Below, one piece after another: positions 34,268 to 43,143 of a stretch of DNA of 64,000 bases. The translations under genes and the position numbers were made by a program. Where the stretch lies: the NCBI GenBank assembly GCA_035541895.1, contig DATKMK010000109.1:1-64000 (forward strand). Direction: 5' to 3'. The notes under the pieces were generated by a model. The model was not told the DNA's origin. It was given only the letters and a program-made list of their open reading frames with translations, and did not search any database. Every line of letters begins with the position of its first letter. Position 1 is the stretch's first letter. This stretch comes from DATKMK01 sp035541895. GTDB taxonomy: Bacteria > Desulfobacterota > Binatia > HRBIN30 > JACQVA1.

Positions 34268-35191
34268 GTGGCAGACATGCTGACAGATCGGGTCGCGGTG
34301 GTGACCGGCGCGGGGCGCGGCATCGGGCGCGGCGTGGCGCTCGGCCTCGCCGCGCAAGGAGCCAAGGTCGTCGTCAACGATTACGGCGTCAACACCGACG
34401 GCAGCGCGCCCAGCAGCGGACCGGCATTTGACGTGGTCGAGGAAATCAAGGCAGCCGGCGGCGACGCGGTCGCCAATTCCGACTCGGTCTCAACCTGGGA
34501 CGGCGGCGCCAACATCGTCGATACGGCGGTCAGGCACTTCGGCCGCATCGACATCCTCGTCACCTGCGCCGGCATTCTTCGCGATCGCATGATCTTCAAC
34601 ATGAGCGAGGAAGAGTTCGACTCGGTGCTCGCCGTGCATCTGAAGGGGACCTTCAATTGCCTTCGACACGCCGCACCGTTCATGCGCGAGCAGCGTTTCG
34701 GCCGCATCATCACGTTCTCGTCAGGATCGGGGTTGTTCGGCAACCCCGGCCAGGCCAACTACGGTTCGGCGAAGGCCGCCATCAGCGGCCTGACCAAAGT
34801 CGCCGCGCGCGATCTTGGCAGGTACGGCGTCACTGTCAACTCGATTTGTCCGGTGGCGGCCACCCGCATGACGCTGACGCCCGAGGTCATGCGCGCACGC
34901 GAGATCCGCAAGCAACAAGGCATCATTCGCGAAGAGCGCGCACTCAATCAGTTGGAGAACCTCAAGCCCGAGGACGTCGCGCCGATGGTGGCCTTCCTCG
35001 CCAGCGACTATGCCGCGAACGTCAACGGTCAGTTCTTCCTCTGTGCCGGACAATCGATCTCGCTGATCTCCCTGCCGCGCGCGATGAAGACGATTTACAA
35101 GGCCGGGCGCTGGACGCTCGACGAGTTGGACGAACTGGTCCCGCTCACGCTCGCAGAAGGGTTGGTCAATCCCGCGCCGCCGCGGGCGTAA
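34268..35191 (+). CDS. SDR family dehydrogenase, MFE-2/HSD17B4-like (first paralog)
   Basis: A 307-residue short-chain dehydrogenase. It has TGAGRGIGRGVALGLAAQGA for NAD(P), VVVNDYG, LVTCAGILRDRM (CAG replaces the usual NAG), a Ser in TFSSGSG and the YGSAK pair. The GILRDRM stretch and an insert after VVVNDYG resemble the 3-hydroxyacyl-CoA dehydrogenase part of peroxisomal multifunctional enzyme 2, so an acyl-CoA substrate is likely. The GTG start follows AGGAG at six bases. It is followed 33 bases later by a close paralog. Confidence 0.9.
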   Translation: MADMLTDRVAVVTGAGRGIGRGVALGLAAQGAKVVVNDYGVNTDGSAPSSGPAFDVVEEIKAAGGDAVANSDSVSTWDGGANIVDTAVRHFGRIDILVTCAGILRDRMIFNMSEEEFDSVLAVHLKGTFNCLRHAAPFMREQRFGRIITFSSGSGLFGNPGQANYGSAKAAISGLTKVAARDLGRYGVTVNSICPVAATRMTLTPEVMRAREIRKQQGIIREERALNQLENLKPEDVAPMVAFLASDYAANVNGQFFLCAGQSISLISLPRAMKTIYKAGRWTLDELDELVPLTLAEGLVNPAPPRA

Positions 35192-35224
35192 GTACGTCCA
35201 AGGTCCAAAGTCTGAGGGTGGGCG

Positions 35225-36160
35225 ATGGGAAGTAGATTGAAAGGCAAAGTCGCGGTCATCACCGGTGGCGGGCGTGGGATCGGGCGCGGCATCGCGTTGT
35301 TGATGGCGCAGGAAGGTGCCGCGGTCGTGGTCAACGATCTCGGCAGCGAGGTTGACGGGCGCGGTGGTTCGGGTTCGGCAGCCGATGCAGTCGTCAGCGA
35401 AATCAAGGCGTCCGGCGGCAGCGCCGCGGCTAATTGCGATAGCGTCGCCGACTTCGCCGCGGCGGAGAACATCATCCAGACCGCCGTGAAACATTTCGGC
35501 AAGGTCGACATCCTGGTCAACAACGCCGGCATTCTGCGCGATCGCATGGTGTTCAACCTGAGCGAGGAAGACTGGGACGCGGTCATCGCCGTGCATCTGA
35601 AGGGCGCGTTCAATTGCACGCGCCACGCGACGCGCCAGATGCGCGAGCAGAAATCGGCGGGCCGCATCATCAGCATGTCTTCGACCTCCGGACTGTACGG
35701 CAACCTGGGACAGGCCAACTATGGCGCTGCCAAGGACGGTATCGCCGGCTTGACGCGGGTGGCGTCGCGCGATGTCGGGAAGTACGGCATTACCGTCAAC
35801 GCCATCGCGCCGGCGGCTGCGACCCGCATGACCGCCACCGTATCGCAGGCGGCGCGCGATGCGCGCAAGCGACGCGGCGTTGCCAGCATGGGAGCCGAAG
35901 CGCGGCAATTGTTGCCGCGGCCCCAGTCGGAGCCCGACGATATCGCGCCGTTCGCGACCTATCTCGCCACCGATGCGGCCGCAAACATCAACGGCCAGAT
36001 CTTCGTCGTGATGGGGGGCATCATTTCGTTGCTCAACTATCCGGCCCCGGCGCGCACCATCACCGCGGCCGATCACTGGACGCCGGAAGAAATCGCCGGA
36101 CTGTTTCCGTCCACGCTCGGCATGGATCTGGGGAATCCCGCACCACCCCGCAGCGAGTGA
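35225..36160 (+). CDS. SDR family dehydrogenase, MFE-2/HSD17B4-like (second paralog)
   Basis: A 311-residue protein plainly related to its upstream neighbour. It shows TGGGRGIGRGIALLMAQEGA, VVVNDLG, DILVNNAGILRDRM, SSTSG and YGAAK, so the catalytic Asn-Ser-Tyr-Lys set is complete. The central part, about 215-260, differs most from the first copy, and the C-terminal stretch WTPEEIAGLFPSTLG parallels WTLDELDELVPLTLA. Both probably act on acyl-CoA intermediates. Its TGA overlaps the next GTG by four bases. Confidence 0.9.
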   Translation: MGSRLKGKVAVITGGGRGIGRGIALLMAQEGAAVVVNDLGSEVDGRGGSGSAADAVVSEIKASGGSAAANCDSVADFAAAENIIQTAVKHFGKVDILVNNAGILRDRMVFNLSEEDWDAVIAVHLKGAFNCTRHATRQMREQKSAGRIISMSSTSGLYGNLGQANYGAAKDGIAGLTRVASRDVGKYGITVNAIAPAAATRMTATVSQAARDARKRRGVASMGAEARQLLPRPQSEPDDIAPFATYLATDAAANINGQIFVVMGGIISLLNYPAPARTITAADHWTPEEIAGLFPSTLGMDLGNPAPPRSE

Positions 36161-37890
36161 GCACCCGCCCCGCACGTTCGCGTCCTCACACCAGTACGGA
36201 GCCCCCGGCCGCCGCGGCATCCGCTGTGTGGTGGTGGAGCGCCGCCGCAGTCGCCGCCGCCGCGCTGACGTTCCTGCCGGCTTGGCGCAATGGATTCGTG
36301 TGGGACGATCCGCTCGTGCTCGAACAGGTGCGCGCCATCCACGGCATCCGCGACCTGATCGTCCCACCCGAGCTCATTCCGCGGTTCTACTACCGGCCGC
36401 TGATCTTTCTCACCTACCTCGTCGATCACACGCTCGGCGGCGACCAACCGTTTTGGTATCACGTGTCGGTCGTCGCGACACACACGCTCAATACCGCCCT
36501 GTTGTGTTGGCTCACGGCGCGCCTGGTCGGCACCCGGCCGACCGCCATGATCGGGGCGCTGCTGTTCGCAGTGCATCCGATTCACGTCGAGTCGGTCGCG
36601 TGGGTTGCGGGACGATCCGACGTCGTCGCGGCGACGTGCATGTTGTTGAGCGCAGCCCTGTTCACCTACGACCGGCCGCGGTGGGCCGCGTGGTGCGGCG
36701 TCGGTACCTACGCGCTCGCATTGTTGGCGAAGGAAGTCGCCATCGCCGGTGTGCTGCTGCTCCCGCTTCTCGACCTCGTTCGCGGCCGCACGCCGCGTTG
36801 GCCTCTCACGACCGCGCTTTCCGCCACGACCCTTGCGTACGTTGTGATGCGACACGCCGCACTCGGTTCCGCGCTCACCGGCACCCTGAGCACCGCGCCG
36901 ATCGTCGTCACGATGCTTGGCGCCGTAGGCTTCTACGTCAGCAAGCTACTGCTTCCGATCGGCTTGAGCGCGTATGTACCTGAGATTCCCGATGGGGCGC
37001 TACTTCCCGTGCTCGGGCTCGTCACTCTCACCGTTGCGGTTGCCGTCGCCGCCGTGAGCACGCAGCGCGGCGATCGCATCACGCCCTGGTGCATCGCGTG
37101 GTTCCTCGCCACGCTCGCGCCGTCGTTCGCGGTGATCGTGTGGCAAATGGCGCAAACGCCGGTGGCTGACCGCTATCTCTACGTTCCGTCGATCGCGGTA
37201 AGCTTGCTGGTCAGTCGCGTCGTGACGTCACTCCAGAGCCGCCCTCGTCAGCGCGTGCACGCCGCGCTGGTCGCGGTGGCCGGACTGCTTGCGGTCGCCA
37301 GTGTGCTGCGCAACCGCGTCTGGGCCGACGACTTGGTCTTTTGGCAAGACGTCACTGCGAAGGCTCCCGCCTATGCCTTCGGTCACCGCGAGTTGGCGCA
37401 GATGTATTTGCGGCGCAATCAACTCGACGAAGCCGAGGCGGCTCTCAACCGCGCGCTCGGAGCGAAATCGGACGCCGAGGGGCGCGTGATGACGCTCAAC
37501 AACCTCGGCAATTTGTACTTGCGACGCCAGCAACTCGACCAGGCCGAGCAGATGTTTCGCCAAGGGCTCGACGTTCACGAACACGAATATCTGCACAACG
37601 GCCTCGGCCGCCTCGCCATGAAGCGCGCCGAACTCGCGCAGGCACGCGGCGATTCCGCCGAGGCGCTGCGGCAGGTCCATCTCGCGCAGGCGCAACTCGA
37701 ACGGTGCGTCGCGATCGCTCCAAACGAGCCCAAGGCGCACGCGTTGCTCGGGCAAGTGCTGTACACCCTCAACGATCGCGAGGGCGCCCGCCAACATCTG
37801 CAACGTGCCCTCGACCTGGGCGCCGAAGGCGGGGTTGCCGAGATCAGCCGTCAGTACTTGAAACAGTTGCCGGCAGCGTCACCGCGATGA
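36157..37890 (+). CDS. TMTC-like membrane O-mannosyltransferase with TPR repeats
   Basis: A 577-residue protein. The N-terminal 390 residues have about ten membrane helices of GT-C type. The Asp pair D50-D51 in FVWDDP sits in the first outer loop, where GT-C enzymes keep catalytic acids; ADRYLYVPSIA is another family stretch. The last 170 residues carry about three TPR motifs (AQMYLRRNQLDEAEAALNRA, NLGNLYLRRQQLDQAEQMF, LGQVLYTLNDREGARQHL). Such proteins are proposed to glycosylate exported proteins using polyprenyl-linked sugar. The GTG start is set by the GTGA overlap. It ends 12 bases inside the convergent gene. Confidence 0.82.
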   Translation: MSTRPARSRPHTSTEPPAAAASAVWWWSAAAVAAAALTFLPAWRNGFVWDDPLVLEQVRAIHGIRDLIVPPELIPRFYYRPLIFLTYLVDHTLGGDQPFWYHVSVVATHTLNTALLCWLTARLVGTRPTAMIGALLFAVHPIHVESVAWVAGRSDVVAATCMLLSAALFTYDRPRWAAWCGVGTYALALLAKEVAIAGVLLLPLLDLVRGRTPRWPLTTALSATTLAYVVMRHAALGSALTGTLSTAPIVVTMLGAVGFYVSKLLLPIGLSAYVPEIPDGALLPVLGLVTLTVAVAVAAVSTQRGDRITPWCIAWFLATLAPSFAVIVWQMAQTPVADRYLYVPSIAVSLLVSRVVTSLQSRPRQRVHAALVAVAGLLAVASVLRNRVWADDLVFWQDVTAKAPAYAFGHRELAQMYLRRNQLDEAEAALNRALGAKSDAEGRVMTLNNLGNLYLRRQQLDQAEQMFRQGLDVHEHEYLHNGLGRLAMKRAELAQARGDSAEALRQVHLAQAQLERCVAIAPNEPKAHALLGQVLYTLNDREGARQHLQRALDLGAEGGVAEISRQYLKQLPAASPR

Positions 37891-38505
37891 GGTGCCCCCA
37901 TCGAGCGATCGCTCAATCTCCAAGCTCGTGACCAGCACTGCACCGGCGGCGCGCATCTCCTGCAGCGCGCGCTCAGTGCTCGCCGCGTCGATGCCGGCCA
38001 TCGCGTCGGTCACCAATCGGACCTGCGCACCGGCCGCGCATAGATCGAGCACGTCGACCCGGACGCACACGTCCGTGGCGACGCCGAACACCACGCACTC
38101 GATGCCGCGAAACACCTCGGCGTCACGGAGTCCACCGAGCCACGGGTTGCTGAACATCGGGAAGGTCCGCTTCTGGGCTATGTAGTGATGGCCCGACTCC
38201 AGGACGAGATCGGACGGGTTCACCGCCGCATTCGCCGGCCACACACGGCGCGGCAACTGCGGCAATTCGTCGAAGTAGCGGCGTTGCCCCGACGTGCCTT
38301 CGATGCAGTGCGGCGGGAATTGCTGGAACTCGGGGTCATCGAGGACGTGCGCGCACATCGGTGAAATGGTCGTCACGCGCCGCCGGCCGGCCAATTCGAG
38401 CAGACGGCGGATGTTCAGCAGAATTTCCTGGCTGCCGGGCACGTACAGCGCACCGGCGGGATCGAGAAAATCCACCTGTGTATCGACGTCGATGAAGATC
38501 GGCAC
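37879..38505 (-). CDS. Isochorismatase-family hydrolase, nicotinamidase-like
   Basis: A 208-residue cysteine hydrolase. The triad is Asp8 in VDTQVDF, Lys in YIAQKRTF and Cys in GVATDVCVR. FPPHCIEGTSGQ is a nicotinamidase-type stretch, and the gene starts nine bases after pncB, so conversion of nicotinamide to nicotinate is likely. The DxH metal motif of classical PncA (QDWH) is not obvious; SPMCAH stands at that place, so the metal site may differ. GTG start with AGGGTG upstream. Confidence 0.85.
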   Translation of the reverse strand: MPIFIDVDTQVDFLDPAGALYVPGSQEILLNIRRLLELAGRRRVTTISPMCAHVLDDPEFQQFPPHCIEGTSGQRRYFDELPQLPRRVWPANAAVNPSDLVLESGHHYIAQKRTFPMFSNPWLGGLRDAEVFRGIECVVFGVATDVCVRVDVLDLCAAGAQVRLVTDAMAGIDAASTERALQEMRAAGAVLVTSLEIERSLDGGTSSR

Positions 38506-38514
38506 TCGGTCACC

Positions 38515-39864
38515 CTAACGCCCTTGGCAGCGCGCGACAAGTTCGCGCTGCTTGGATGCCAGCCGCTCGCTGATCCGGACTCGATAGGTTCCGACGTGAT
38601 CGATGCGTCGCAACGACGCCGGGAGCCGCGCCGTCAACGACCGCGCGCGGTCGCGCACATCCTGCAACGAGGTCGGCGGATCGACGCGTCCCCCCTGCCG
38701 CATCACGCAGCGGAGCAACGGCTCGGCATCCGGCGGGCCCGGCTCGTCGTAAGTCGCGATGACGTCTTCGCAGCAGCAGCCATCGACATTGCTCCGACGC
38801 CACACCTGCTTGCGTCCGGGCAGCGTTGCCTTGCCGGGACTTGTTTTGATGGTGCCGCGAACCGTTCCGTCCATCGCAAGCTCGACCAGCTTGTATACAC
38901 CGCCGAGGGCGGGCTGATCGGCGGAAGTGGACAAGCGCGTGCCGACCCCGAATGCGTCGATCGGCGCGCCGGCCGCGAGCAACTCGGTGATGCGCCACTC
39001 GTCGAGGTCGCCGCTGACGAAGATCCGCGTGTCGCGCAGCCCGCCGTCGTCGAGGACTCGGCGCACGGCGCGACTCAACGCGGCGAGATCGCCGCTGTCG
39101 AGTCGTACGCCCTGGGGCTGCAGACCCGCGGCGACGATTTTCTTCGCCGCCTCAACCGTGTCGTACGTATCGATAAGCAAGGTCGTCGCGCCCGGAAACA
39201 CGGCGAGGTAGCAGCGAAACGCGTCCAGCTCATCCTCGAACGACATCACCCACGAGTGCGCAATCGTTCCGACGGTGGGAATTCCGAAGCGCAGGCCGGC
39301 TTCGACGTTGGAGGTTCCCTCGCAGCCACCGATGTACGCGGCGCGCGCGGCGTACATCGCGGCTTCGGTCCCGTGTGCGCGCCGGGAGCCGAACTCGATC
39401 ACGCCGCGCCCGGCCGCCGCGGACACGACACGCGCGGCCTTCGAGGCGATGAGGGTTTGAAAGTTGATCGTCGCCAACAATGCGGTCTCGACCAATTGCG
39501 CTTCGAGAATCGGGGCGGTCACCCGCAGCAGCGGTTCGTTGGTGAACGCGGGCGTGCCCTCGGGAATCGCCCAGATCTCACCGCTGAAGTGTAGCGTCGC
39601 GAGATGGTCGAAGAAGGCGAGCGGCACATTGGCGAACGCGGGGAGCGCGCGCAGGTAGGCGATGTCCTCGTCGGTAAAGTGCAAGGTTTCGAGATACGCG
39701 AGCGCCTGCTCGAGTCCGGCCACCAGGAGGTAACCACGGTCCGGCGGCAAGTCGCGCACGAACAATTCGAAGGTCGCAGTCGCACGGATGTCGTTGACGA
39801 AATAGCCGGCGGCCATCGTCAACTCGTAGAGATCAGTGCTCAGCGCCAGTGACCGCGTCGTCAT
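38515..39864 (-). CDS. pncB: Nicotinate phosphoribosyltransferase
   Basis: A 449-residue NAD-salvage enzyme joining nicotinate and PRPP, driven by ATP. DLYELTMAAGYF opens the chain; EFGSRRAHG and GTSNVEAGLRFGIPTVGT line the substrate site; HSWVMSF carries the His that is phosphorylated in this family; VRLDSGDL and FGVGTRLSTS follow. A cluster of three Cys (GCCCEDV) near residue 370 is an uncommon detail. It is placed directly upstream of a nicotinamidase-like gene, forming a salvage pair. Confidence 0.94.
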   Translation of the reverse strand: MTTRSLALSTDLYELTMAAGYFVNDIRATATFELFVRDLPPDRGYLLVAGLEQALAYLETLHFTDEDIAYLRALPAFANVPLAFFDHLATLHFSGEIWAIPEGTPAFTNEPLLRVTAPILEAQLVETALLATINFQTLIASKAARVVSAAAGRGVIEFGSRRAHGTEAAMYAARAAYIGGCEGTSNVEAGLRFGIPTVGTIAHSWVMSFEDELDAFRCYLAVFPGATTLLIDTYDTVEAAKKIVAAGLQPQGVRLDSGDLAALSRAVRRVLDDGGLRDTRIFVSGDLDEWRITELLAAGAPIDAFGVGTRLSTSADQPALGGVYKLVELAMDGTVRGTIKTSPGKATLPGRKQVWRRSNVDGCCCEDVIATYDEPGPPDAEPLLRCVMRQGGRVDPPTSLQDVRDRARSLTARLPASLRRIDHVGTYRVRISERLASKQRELVARCQGR

Positions 39865-39879
39865 GGCTGGTGCTGGCGT

Positions 39880-40434
39880 TCAATGACCAACCCGATTGGT
39901 CTGATCTTCGGCTTGCTTGAGCAATTCATCCATCCGCGCTTCCGCCCCGAGCGACAGATTCAGGAGACGACAGTCGGCGCGGTGCGCACACAACGCAACG
40001 CATCTGGTCGCGGCACCGCGTCGATCAATCGCGATCATGCCGTCACCCTCGGCGAACTCGAAGATCTCCGCCGTCGGCACGCCCCGACTGCGAAACTGCT
40101 GCGTCCGGCTTGGTGACGGTTGCGCGGCGATGAGGTGTGCGGCGCGCGTCGCCAGATCCTCGGGCAATCCGCCACCGGCATCGGAGACACACCACAGCTC
40201 CTCCACACTGCGGCCATCCGCCATCCGCGTCAGCAACCGGGCGCCGTCTGGGCCTCCAAAGAGCGCCTGATCCGGTGTCATCGGCGACTTGGTCGCGGCA
40301 CCGTAGCGGGCGGTGTACTCCGCTTCGGTCTTTCCCAGCTCCTTGCTGACAAGACTCTCGCGACAACCGGGCTGGCACCCGCACAATACCAACAGCGCCA
40401 TTACCATCCAGCGCACGTTCGTGACCTCCCGCAT
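39880..40434 (-). CDS. Putative lipoprotein, unknown function
   Basis: A 184-residue exported protein. The leader RWMVMALLVLCGCQPGC holds a lipobox-like LCGC. The mature part has several Cys (CRES, LWCVSD, RCVALCAHRADCRLL), suggesting disulfides outside the cytoplasm. No known family recognised. The ATG shares one base with the stop of the BtuF-like gene (TGATG), which decides the start against a longer reading. It ends 15 bases before pncB. Confidence 0.7.
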   Translation of the reverse strand: MREVTNVRWMVMALLVLCGCQPGCRESLVSKELGKTEAEYTARYGAATKSPMTPDQALFGGPDGARLLTRMADGRSVEELWCVSDAGGGLPEDLATRAAHLIAAQPSPSRTQQFRSRGVPTAEIFEFAEGDGMIAIDRRGAATRCVALCAHRADCRLLNLSLGAEARMDELLKQAEDQTNRVGH

Positions 40435-41234
40435 CAATGCATCAGGGCGGCAATCGCTCGAAGGCCCGCCGCCGCCCGCGGTCCGTACCACGACAGCGCC
40501 TTGCCGTCGACGAAGTGAATGCGTCCCGCGCGAGCCGCGGGCGTATCGTCGAGCGCAGCACAATCACCCAGATCGCGAGGCGAGAAGCGATAGGGTTCAT
40601 CCGGCAACAGCACGACCTCGGGCTGCTGCGCCGCTGACTCGTCGAGAGTGATCGTCGGATACGGACCGGGCCGGTCGCGAAAGATGTTGTCGCCGCCGGC
40701 GGTTCGCAGGACGTCATCGACATACGTGCCCGCAGCAATCGTCATCCACGGGTTCTTCCAGATCGGACAAAATACGCGACACCGCGCACCCACGTTCACA
40801 CGCACGTCGGCTATCGCCGACCTGAGTTCCGTCGCGAGTGCGGCGCCGCGCTCGCTGCAGCCGGTCACGACTCCGAGGCGACGGAGCAAGTCGGCCGCGG
40901 CATCCAGCGTCTGCGGGAAAGTGACGAAAACCCGCAGCCCCATCGTCTCCAGGTGGCGGAAATCTTCGCGCCGATTCTCTTCCGCGTTGACGATCACCAG
41001 GTCCGGTTCAAGCCGGCAGAGTGCAGCACAGTCAGGGTTCTTCGTGCCGCCGACCTTCGCCCGCAGCGCCACGTCATCGGCCGGTTCGGTGCAGTAGCGC
41101 GTGACGCCGATCACACGCTGGCCGCAGCCGAGGGCGAAAAGGGTTTCGGTGAGACTGGGCACCAGCGAGACGATTCGCCGGGGCGCCTCGGCAATCTCGA
41201 CACGGCGGCCGGCATCGTCGTCAACGCAGATCAT
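40434..41234 (-). CDS. BtuF/FhuD-type metal-chelate or cobalamin-binding protein lacking a signal peptide
   Basis: A 266-residue helical-backbone metal-receptor (PeripBP_2) domain: RIVSLVPSLTETLFALGCG, GVTRYC, KVGGTKNPD, LEPDLVIVN and WKNPWMTIAAGTYVDDVLR. This is the pattern of cobalamin-binding BtuF-like proteins. The N-terminus begins directly with the domain, without a signal peptide, and its start is fixed by an ATGA overlap with a small membrane-protein gene. No btuC or btuD is present. Its place in a cluster with a B12-dependent mutase suggests a corrinoid-related role, by inference. Confidence 0.82.
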   Translation of the reverse strand: MICVDDDAGRRVEIAEAPRRIVSLVPSLTETLFALGCGQRVIGVTRYCTEPADDVALRAKVGGTKNPDCAALCRLEPDLVIVNAEENRREDFRHLETMGLRVFVTFPQTLDAAADLLRRLGVVTGCSERGAALATELRSAIADVRVNVGARCRVFCPIWKNPWMTIAAGTYVDDVLRTAGGDNIFRDRPGPYPTITLDESAAQQPEVVLLPDEPYRFSPRDLGDCAALDDTPAARAGRIHFVDGKALSWYGPRAAAGLRAIAALMH

Positions 41235-41464
41235 TGTCCGTGCTCGGCGCGCTTCGCCCGCAGAATCTCGTCCAGACTCCGCTGCTGGTCTTGCGTGATT
41301 TCGGGCTGCTCATCGGCGGACGGGGCACCCACCGACGATTTCGGCGGGTGCGGGCGCGCGCGCCACAACATCCAGCCCGTGACCGCGAGCGCAGCGAGGC
41401 TCGCAAGCCATGCGAGCCACGGCATCTGACGGCGACGTCGCGCATGCCCACGAGTGAGCGACAT
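41231..41464 (-). CDS. Small single-pass membrane protein
   Basis: A 77-residue protein. A basic start (TRGHARRRRQ) precedes one membrane helix (WLAWLASLAALAVTGWMLW), then a Pro-rich linker and an acidic, coiled helix (EQPEITQDQQRSLDEILRAK). The outer tail may contact the following substrate-binding protein, whose start overlaps its stop by four bases. Family not recognised. Confidence 0.65.
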   Translation of the reverse strand: MSLTRGHARRRRQMPWLAWLASLAALAVTGWMLWRARPHPPKSSVGAPSADEQPEITQDQQRSLDEILRAKRAEHGQ

Positions 41465-41467
41465 GTT

Positions 41468-42661
41468 TTATCCCGCGGTGGTCGCGGGCGGCGAGCCAAA
41501 GTTTCCCGTCCACAGCGCGCGAACGGCCTCCCACCCGCTGCGTTGATCCCAGCCGTTTACGCCGTTGTACCAACTGAGGCCCAACTCGCGCGCGCGCCGG
41601 CTGTGCTCTGCGATCGCAAACCACACCCGCCAGGTTGGGCCGTAGAACAACCGCACGGCCAGGTTCAGTCTCCGCAGTTTGCGACCGAGCCACGACGCGC
41701 GTACGCCGCGCTGATACGCCGCAAAGGAGAAGTCGCCGGTGGCGAATGCGGCATGCACGGCCTCGGCGGCGCGCCAACCGTATTCGAGCGCGAACGAAAT
41801 GCCCTCGCCCATCAGCGGATCGACGCCCGCGGCGTCGCCCGCGAGTATCACCGCCGGTCCGGCGATCGGTGCGCGATCTTCGTACCAATGAATCGGGAAG
41901 GCTTGAAAGCGCGGGCGGACGTCGGCTCGCAATCGCGTCAGTTCGCTTTCCACCAAGCGCGTCAGCCGCGCCCCGGGTGTATCGACGGCATACGCACCGA
42001 CGTTGATGTGCGGCTCGCCTCGGATCCAACACGGGAACGCCCACGTGTAGCCGCGCAAGCCGGTGGCGACCGCTTCGAAGTTGAACTCGTACGATGCCGA
42101 GGCGAAGCCGTCCCAATTGGTCGCAGCCAGCGGGACATCGCACATCAACGCGCGCCCGGTATGACCATTCGTCCGGTCGAGCAAGCGGCGACGAACGAGG
42201 CTGCCCGATCCGTCGGCCCCCACGATCGCGCGCGTGCGATACGTGGCGCGCTCGGTCTCCACGAGCATGGCCGACCCGTCGCGACGCACTTCGACGACCT
42301 TTTCCGCTTCATTGACGGCGACGCCGCGCGAGCGAACTGCTTCGACCAACATCGCATCGAATTCGCACCGCCGCACGACGCGGCAGATGTCCCGGTCTTG
42401 GTGATGCACCTGACGCGTCGGCGTCCGCACGGTAGCGCGATTCACGACCACGTGCGGCACCGTCAACTCGACGCCGAGATCACGCAAACAGCGGATGGTG
42501 TGCGGAATCAGTCCGCCCGCGCACACCTTCTCGCGCGGGTGAACTGCCTTCTCGAGGATCAACGCGTCGCGCGCGATCTCGGGCGCGAGTTGAGCCAGCC
42601 GCAGAGCGGTGGCGGCGCCCGCCGGGCCCGATCCAACGATGATGAGTGGACGGTCCTCCAT
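41468..42661 (-). CDS. Geranylgeranyl-reductase-family FAD flavoprotein
   Basis: A 397-residue flavoprotein of the GGR/PHBH superfamily. FAD contacts are VGSGPAGAATALRLA at the N-terminus and ILAGDAAGVDPLMGEGISFA near residue 275; PREKVCAGGLIP marks the GGR branch. Such enzymes reduce isoprenoid double bonds or oxidise aromatic and polyketide substrates; the substrate is not evident. About 100 C-terminal residues are basic and aromatic (RLNLAVRLFYGPTWRVWFAI), possibly membrane-associating. It starts 12 bases after the mutase small-subunit gene. Confidence 0.88.
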   Translation of the reverse strand: MEDRPLIIVGSGPAGAATALRLAQLAPEIARDALILEKAVHPREKVCAGGLIPHTIRCLRDLGVELTVPHVVVNRATVRTPTRQVHHQDRDICRVVRRCEFDAMLVEAVRSRGVAVNEAEKVVEVRRDGSAMLVETERATYRTRAIVGADGSGSLVRRRLLDRTNGHTGRALMCDVPLAATNWDGFASASYEFNFEAVATGLRGYTWAFPCWIRGEPHINVGAYAVDTPGARLTRLVESELTRLRADVRPRFQAFPIHWYEDRAPIAGPAVILAGDAAGVDPLMGEGISFALEYGWRAAEAVHAAFATGDFSFAAYQRGVRASWLGRKLRRLNLAVRLFYGPTWRVWFAIAEHSRRARELGLSWYNGVNGWDQRSGWEAVRALWTGNFGSPPATTAG

Positions 42662-42673
42662 TCTGCGTGAGGG

Positions 42674-43075
42674 TCAGTGCGGGCGGACGTGCGTGCGCAC
42701 CCACTCAACGATGGCGTCGGTGGTTGCACCGGGAGTGAACATCTCGCTCACGCCCAGTCGTTTCAGCTCAAGGACATCTTCCGGTGGAATGATGCCGCCG
42801 CCAAACAAAACGACGTCGGTGATGCCTCGTTGTTTGAGCTGATCGATCACCGCCGGGAACAAGGCCATATGCGCGCCCGACAGAATGCTCAGGCCGATCG
42901 CGTCGACGTCTTCCTGCAACGCGGTCTCGGCGATCATCTCGGGCGTCTGGTGCAAGCCGGTGTAGATCACTTCAAAACCGCCGTCACGCAAGGCCCGGGC
43001 AATGATCTTGGCCCCGCGATCGTGACCATCGAGCCCGGGTTTCGCGACCAAGATCCGTACGCGTCGTTCAGCCAA
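42674..43075 (-). CDS. B12-binding small subunit of acyl-CoA mutase
   Basis: A 133-residue Rossmann-like cobalamin-binding protein. LDGHDRGAK is the DxHxxG motif whose His replaces the lower axial ligand of B12; SILSGAH and LFGGGIIPPED complete the site. Size and separation from the catalytic subunit match IcmB of isobutyryl-CoA mutase and archaeal-type small mutase subunits. It uses a TTG start preceded by GGAG at seven bases. The catalytic subunit lies 68 bases upstream. Confidence 0.92.
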   Translation of the reverse strand: MAERRVRILVAKPGLDGHDRGAKIIARALRDGGFEVIYTGLHQTPEMIAETALQEDVDAIGLSILSGAHMALFPAVIDQLKQRGITDVVLFGGGIIPPEDVLELKRLGVSEMFTPGATTDAIVEWVRTHVRPH

Positions 43076-43143
43076 GGCAACACTCCAGACTCATCAAACG
43101 CGCTCGCCCGGTTTCACACTCCGCATTCCGCACTCCGCGTTCG

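Noticed and set aside
34721..36367. Minus-strand frame of 548 codons over the SDR pair
   Set aside because: Antisense to two SDR genes with complete active sites.
43076..43143. Cobalamin riboswitch near the mutase genes
   Set aside because: The gaps around the mutase are under 70 bases and show no B12-box-like stretch.
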